33,961 nucleotides of DNA from Rhodoferax sp. (GTDB taxonomy: Bacteria; Pseudomonadota; Gammaproteobacteria; Burkholderiales; Burkholderiaceae_C). Made by a program: the position numbers and the translations under genes. This document shows positions 31,044 to 33,961 of this stretch, piece after piece (the first letter of the stretch is position 1; every line of letters starts with the position of its first letter). The notes below the pieces were generated by a model. The model was not told the DNA's origin, did no database searches, and was given only the letters and a program-made list of their open reading frames with translations. The stretch spans positions 1 to 33,961 of the forward strand of contig JAIPCE010000018.1 of assembly GCA_021738345.1 (NCBI GenBank), in the 5' to 3' direction.

Positions 31044-32057
31044 TTGACTCGAAATCTATTGCGTTTTGGCTTGCTGGTCTCGATTGCATGCTTGGCCCTG
31101 ACCACTGCCCACGCTGCAGCTCCACAGAAGAAATCCGTGAGCGCAAAGCAGTCGGCCTATAAAAAAGTCGCTGTTAAAAGTAATCGCAAACCTGCTCCTC
31201 TAAACGTGGGTCGGCCATCCTATGGCCAGTTGGCAGGATTGCATGGGGTTGCTGACGCCCTCGATCTGAAATCCAGCGTGGCGTTCGTTCTGGACCAGGA
31301 AACGCAGGAGGTTCTCTTTCAAAAGAACGAATCTGCCGTGTTGCCGATCGCATCGATCACCAAGTTGATGACAGGGTTATTGATCAGCGAAGCGAAGCTT
31401 CCTATGGACGAGCTTGTCACCATCAGCCAGGATGATGTGGATACGGAGAAAGGGAGTTCTTCCCGCCTGAGTGTTGGCACCCAACTGAACCGGGGAGAGT
31501 TACTCCATCTGGCGCTGATGGCCAGCGAAAACCGAGCCGCCCATGCATTGGGGCGCAGCTACCCTGGAGGGTTGGACACCTTTGTGCGCTTGATGAATGC
31601 ACGCGCGCAGTCTCTTGGCATGCTCGATACCCGGTATGTCGAACCCACCGGCCTTTCCAGCCGCAACCAGTCCAGCGCGCGTGACTTGGCGACATTGGTC
31701 AATTTTGCGCACGGAGACCCGGTACTTCGTGATCTTTCTACATCAACAGGTCATCAGGTCGCTGTGGGTCGACGCACCCTGCATTACAACAACACCAATC
31801 GCTTGGTAAAGAATCCAGCCTGGGAAATTGGCTTGCAGAAGACGGGGTACATTTCTGAAGCAGGGCAGTGCCTGGTCATGCAGGCAAAAGTGGCGGGGCG
31901 TAAACTGATAATGGTGTTTCTGGATTCAGCAGGAAAATTCAGCCGTTTGGCGGATGCCGAGCGTGTGAGGCATTGGGTTGAGTCGATGCCGTTGTCCACG
32001 CGGCAAGTGTCGCCGCTCGCAAGCAATGACATAGGTGCACGGATCTTGATGAACTGA
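31044..32057 (+). CDS. pbpG: D-alanyl-D-alanine endopeptidase (PBP7-like, S11 family)
   Basis: SxxK 'ASITKLM', SxN 'ASENRAAHALG', KTG 'LQKTGYIS'. Likely TTG start at 31044 with AGGAG five nt upstream, giving signal peptide LTRNLLRFGLLVSIACLALTTAHAA. Confidence 0.88.
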   Translation: MTRNLLRFGLLVSIACLALTTAHAAAPQKKSVSAKQSAYKKVAVKSNRKPAPLNVGRPSYGQLAGLHGVADALDLKSSVAFVLDQETQEVLFQKNESAVLPIASITKLMTGLLISEAKLPMDELVTISQDDVDTEKGSSSRLSVGTQLNRGELLHLALMASENRAAHALGRSYPGGLDTFVRLMNARAQSLGMLDTRYVEPTGLSSRNQSSARDLATLVNFAHGDPVLRDLSTSTGHQVAVGRRTLHYNNTNRLVKNPAWEIGLQKTGYISEAGQCLVMQAKVAGRKLIMVFLDSAGKFSRLADAERVRHWVESMPLSTRQVSPLASNDIGARILMN

Positions 32058-32146
32058 CAATTTGTCGTTGTGGTCGCGGCGAAAGGTGCCTTGGTCCGCG
32101 TGCTCATTCCAACCCTGCGGTACCCTGGAACCGCTGTTATTTGCCT

Positions 32147-32926
32147 TCAAGGCTTGCCGCCTCCCAAGGTCTGAGAAATTTGTCTCGCGGTTTCCTTAAG
32201 CTGTGCCAGCCAGTGGTCCTCCATGCGGCTGGAGGGCGCTGAAATGGAGAGTCCTGCTACCAGCTTGTTCTGATCGTCATAGATGCCGGCAGCCATGCAG
32301 CGCACTCCTAACTCTAGCTCCTCATTGTCGGATGACTGCCCGGATTGACGCACTTTGGCCAACTCCCGCTCCAGCGCATCGAGCTCGGTAATACTGTTCT
32401 TGGTATGTCCCTTCAGTCCAGTGCGCAATGCATAGGCGCGTAAGCGCTCGGCGTCGTCCGTGGCAAGAAACAATTTACCGACAGAAGTCAGGTGCAGGGG
32501 CGCGCGCCCCCCAATTGCCCGAACGACTTGCATGCCCGAGCGTTCACTGTAGGCGCGCTCCACATAGATGATTTCATCGCCTTGTCGCATGCTCAGATTC
32601 ACCGGCTGCTGGATGCGTTTGTGCAGCTCGCGCATGGGCCCGACTGCTGCATCCCGCACATTGAGCCGACCCTTTACCAGGTTACCCAACTCCAACAAGC
32701 GCATGCCCAGGCGATAGCTGCCTGGCTGCGGACGATCAACAAAGCGACCTGTTGCAAGGTCATTCAATATGCGGTGGGTTGTTGAAGGATGCAGACCGGC
32801 CCGGTCACTAATTTCTTTCAGGCTGATTGCCTCCTCGCGCGAGGCAAGGACATCGATCAAGGTAAACATACGTTCAATCACCTGTACCGCCGGTACATTA
32901 GGAAGAATCGGTTCTTTTTTTGTCAT
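32147..32926 (-). CDS. IclR-family transcriptional regulator
   Basis: N-terminal HTH 'AISLKEISDRAGLHPSTTHRILNDLATGRFVDR' and IclR ligand domain 'GVRCMAAGIYDDQNKLVAGLSISAPSSRM'. Confidence 0.94.
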   Translation of the reverse strand: MTKKEPILPNVPAVQVIERMFTLIDVLASREEAISLKEISDRAGLHPSTTHRILNDLATGRFVDRPQPGSYRLGMRLLELGNLVKGRLNVRDAAVGPMRELHKRIQQPVNLSMRQGDEIIYVERAYSERSGMQVVRAIGGRAPLHLTSVGKLFLATDDAERLRAYALRTGLKGHTKNSITELDALERELAKVRQSGQSSDNEELELGVRCMAAGIYDDQNKLVAGLSISAPSSRMEDHWLAQLKETARQISQTLGGGKP

Positions 32927-32933
32927 GGATGGT

Positions 32934-33692
32934 TCATGCGGTTAGGGCATCTATGGACGCATAGGTCTGCCATTGACCATGGGTCAGCAACTGGAGTGGG
33001 GCAAAGCGCGATTTGTAGTTCATTTTCCTGCTTTGTGCTATCCAATATCCGAGATAGACGAAAGGAAGTCCCAATTGTTTCGCTTGTTGAATTTGCCAAA
33101 GTACGTTGAAGGTACCGTAGCTAGCCTTGTCTTGGGTTTCAAAAAATGTATAAACAGCCGACAGGCCATCATCAAGTACATCCACAATCGAGACCATTTT
33201 GAGCGCACCCGGTGCCGCAGTAGCTGACGGGGTACGAAATTCGACCAAGCGGGTGTTGACTCGGCTCTGCAGCAAGAACTGCGAATACTGGTCAACGCTG
33301 TCTTCGTCCATACCGCCACCGGCGTGGCGAGCGCTTTGATAGCGAAGGTAGAGTGCGTAATGTTCAGCGTCAAACCCCAGGCTCAAAACACGCGCCACCA
33401 GTGTTCGATGTTGCGCGTTCGCTCTTTTTTGGCTTCGATCAGGTTTGAAATCATCTACTATCACACGCAATGGGGTGCAGGCATCGCAGTTCGTGCAATG
33501 GGGCCGGTAGGTAAAGAGGCCACTGCGTCGAAAGCCTTTGGCAACCAGTTTGGAATAGGTGGCATTGTTGATGAAGTGACTGGGAGTTGCCACCTGAGAA
33601 CGGGCCTGCCGCTGTGGTAAATAGCTGCACTCGTACGAAGCCGTGGCGTAAAACTGAAGTGTATGTAGCGGGAGGTTTTTAAGATCGGTCAC
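32934..33692 (-). CDS. bpt: Aspartate/glutamate leucyltransferase (arginyl-tRNA--protein transferase family)
   Basis: '[76 protein letters not shown]'. GTG start at 33692 overlaps the aat stop (GTGA). Confidence 0.93.
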   Translation of the reverse strand: MTDLKNLPLHTLQFYATASYECSYLPQRQARSQVATPSHFINNATYSKLVAKGFRRSGLFTYRPHCTNCDACTPLRVIVDDFKPDRSQKRANAQHRTLVARVLSLGFDAEHYALYLRYQSARHAGGGMDEDSVDQYSQFLLQSRVNTRLVEFRTPSATAAPGALKMVSIVDVLDDGLSAVYTFFETQDKASYGTFNVLWQIQQAKQLGLPFVYLGYWIAQSRKMNYKSRFAPLQLLTHGQWQTYASIDALTA

Positions 33693-33961
33693 TTCGAAGA
33701 TGCAGGCGAAATAATATGGTTCCAGTATAGATGCGAGAACTGCCAAGGCACATCCGCCCGTGCGGTTGCGCGGCATAGCTCTGTCAGAAAGTCATTTCGG
33801 GAAATCTCATTGGCGCCAAGCGATGCCAGGTGGCGCGTGTTTTGTTGGCAGTCGATCATCGCAATGTGGTGCTCCCGGCAAAAAGCCACCAACGCCACCA
33901 ACGCGATCTTTGAAGCGTCAGAGACCCTTGTAAACATGGACCCTCCAAAGACCGCGCCACC
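33689..33961 (-). CDS. aat: Leucyl/phenylalanyl-tRNA--protein transferase, 5' truncated by window edge
   Basis: '[59 protein letters not shown]'. Frame stays open to the window end. Confidence 0.93.
   Translation of the reverse strand, partial: GGAVFGGSMFTRVSDASKIALVALVAFCREHHIAMIDCQQNTRHLASLGANEISRNDFLTELCRATARADVPWQFSHLYWNHIISPASSK

Overview
The window is a chromosomal segment of a betaproteobacterium. The gene order and protein sequences look Comamonadaceae/Rhodoferax-like; this is inference, no search was run. About 30 protein-coding genes are supported. In order they are: an RND efflux adaptor and permease; molybdenum cofactor genes moeA-mobA-moaA; a TonB receptor / periplasmic binding protein / hybrid histidine kinase / LuxR regulator cluster; divergent hppA and ppa pyrophosphatases; cheW; a GNAT/COG3146-like protein; nadE; glnB; LOG-family and dgkA genes; an ECF sigma / DUF3619 / DUF3106 / RDD cluster; ilvB-ilvH-ilvC-pssA-leuA; a PBP7-type peptidase; an IclR regulator; and bpt/aat, which is cut by the window edge. 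Most of this is ordinary core genome. The most interesting non-coding signals are: (1) a leucine attenuator upstream of leuA whose leader peptide (MNYSLLPLLTLRQIGRNK) appears to be translated from a leaderless transcript; (2) two copies of a ~230-260 bp MITE-like repeat with terminal inverted repeats, one of which abuts the RDD start codon and seems to supply its Shine-Dalgarno; (3) a REPIN-like double palindrome after the RND operon; (4) a receptor/binding-protein/kinase/regulator cluster that may be an uncharacterised sensing system. No CRISPR array, rRNA, tRNA, phage or transposase gene was recognised.
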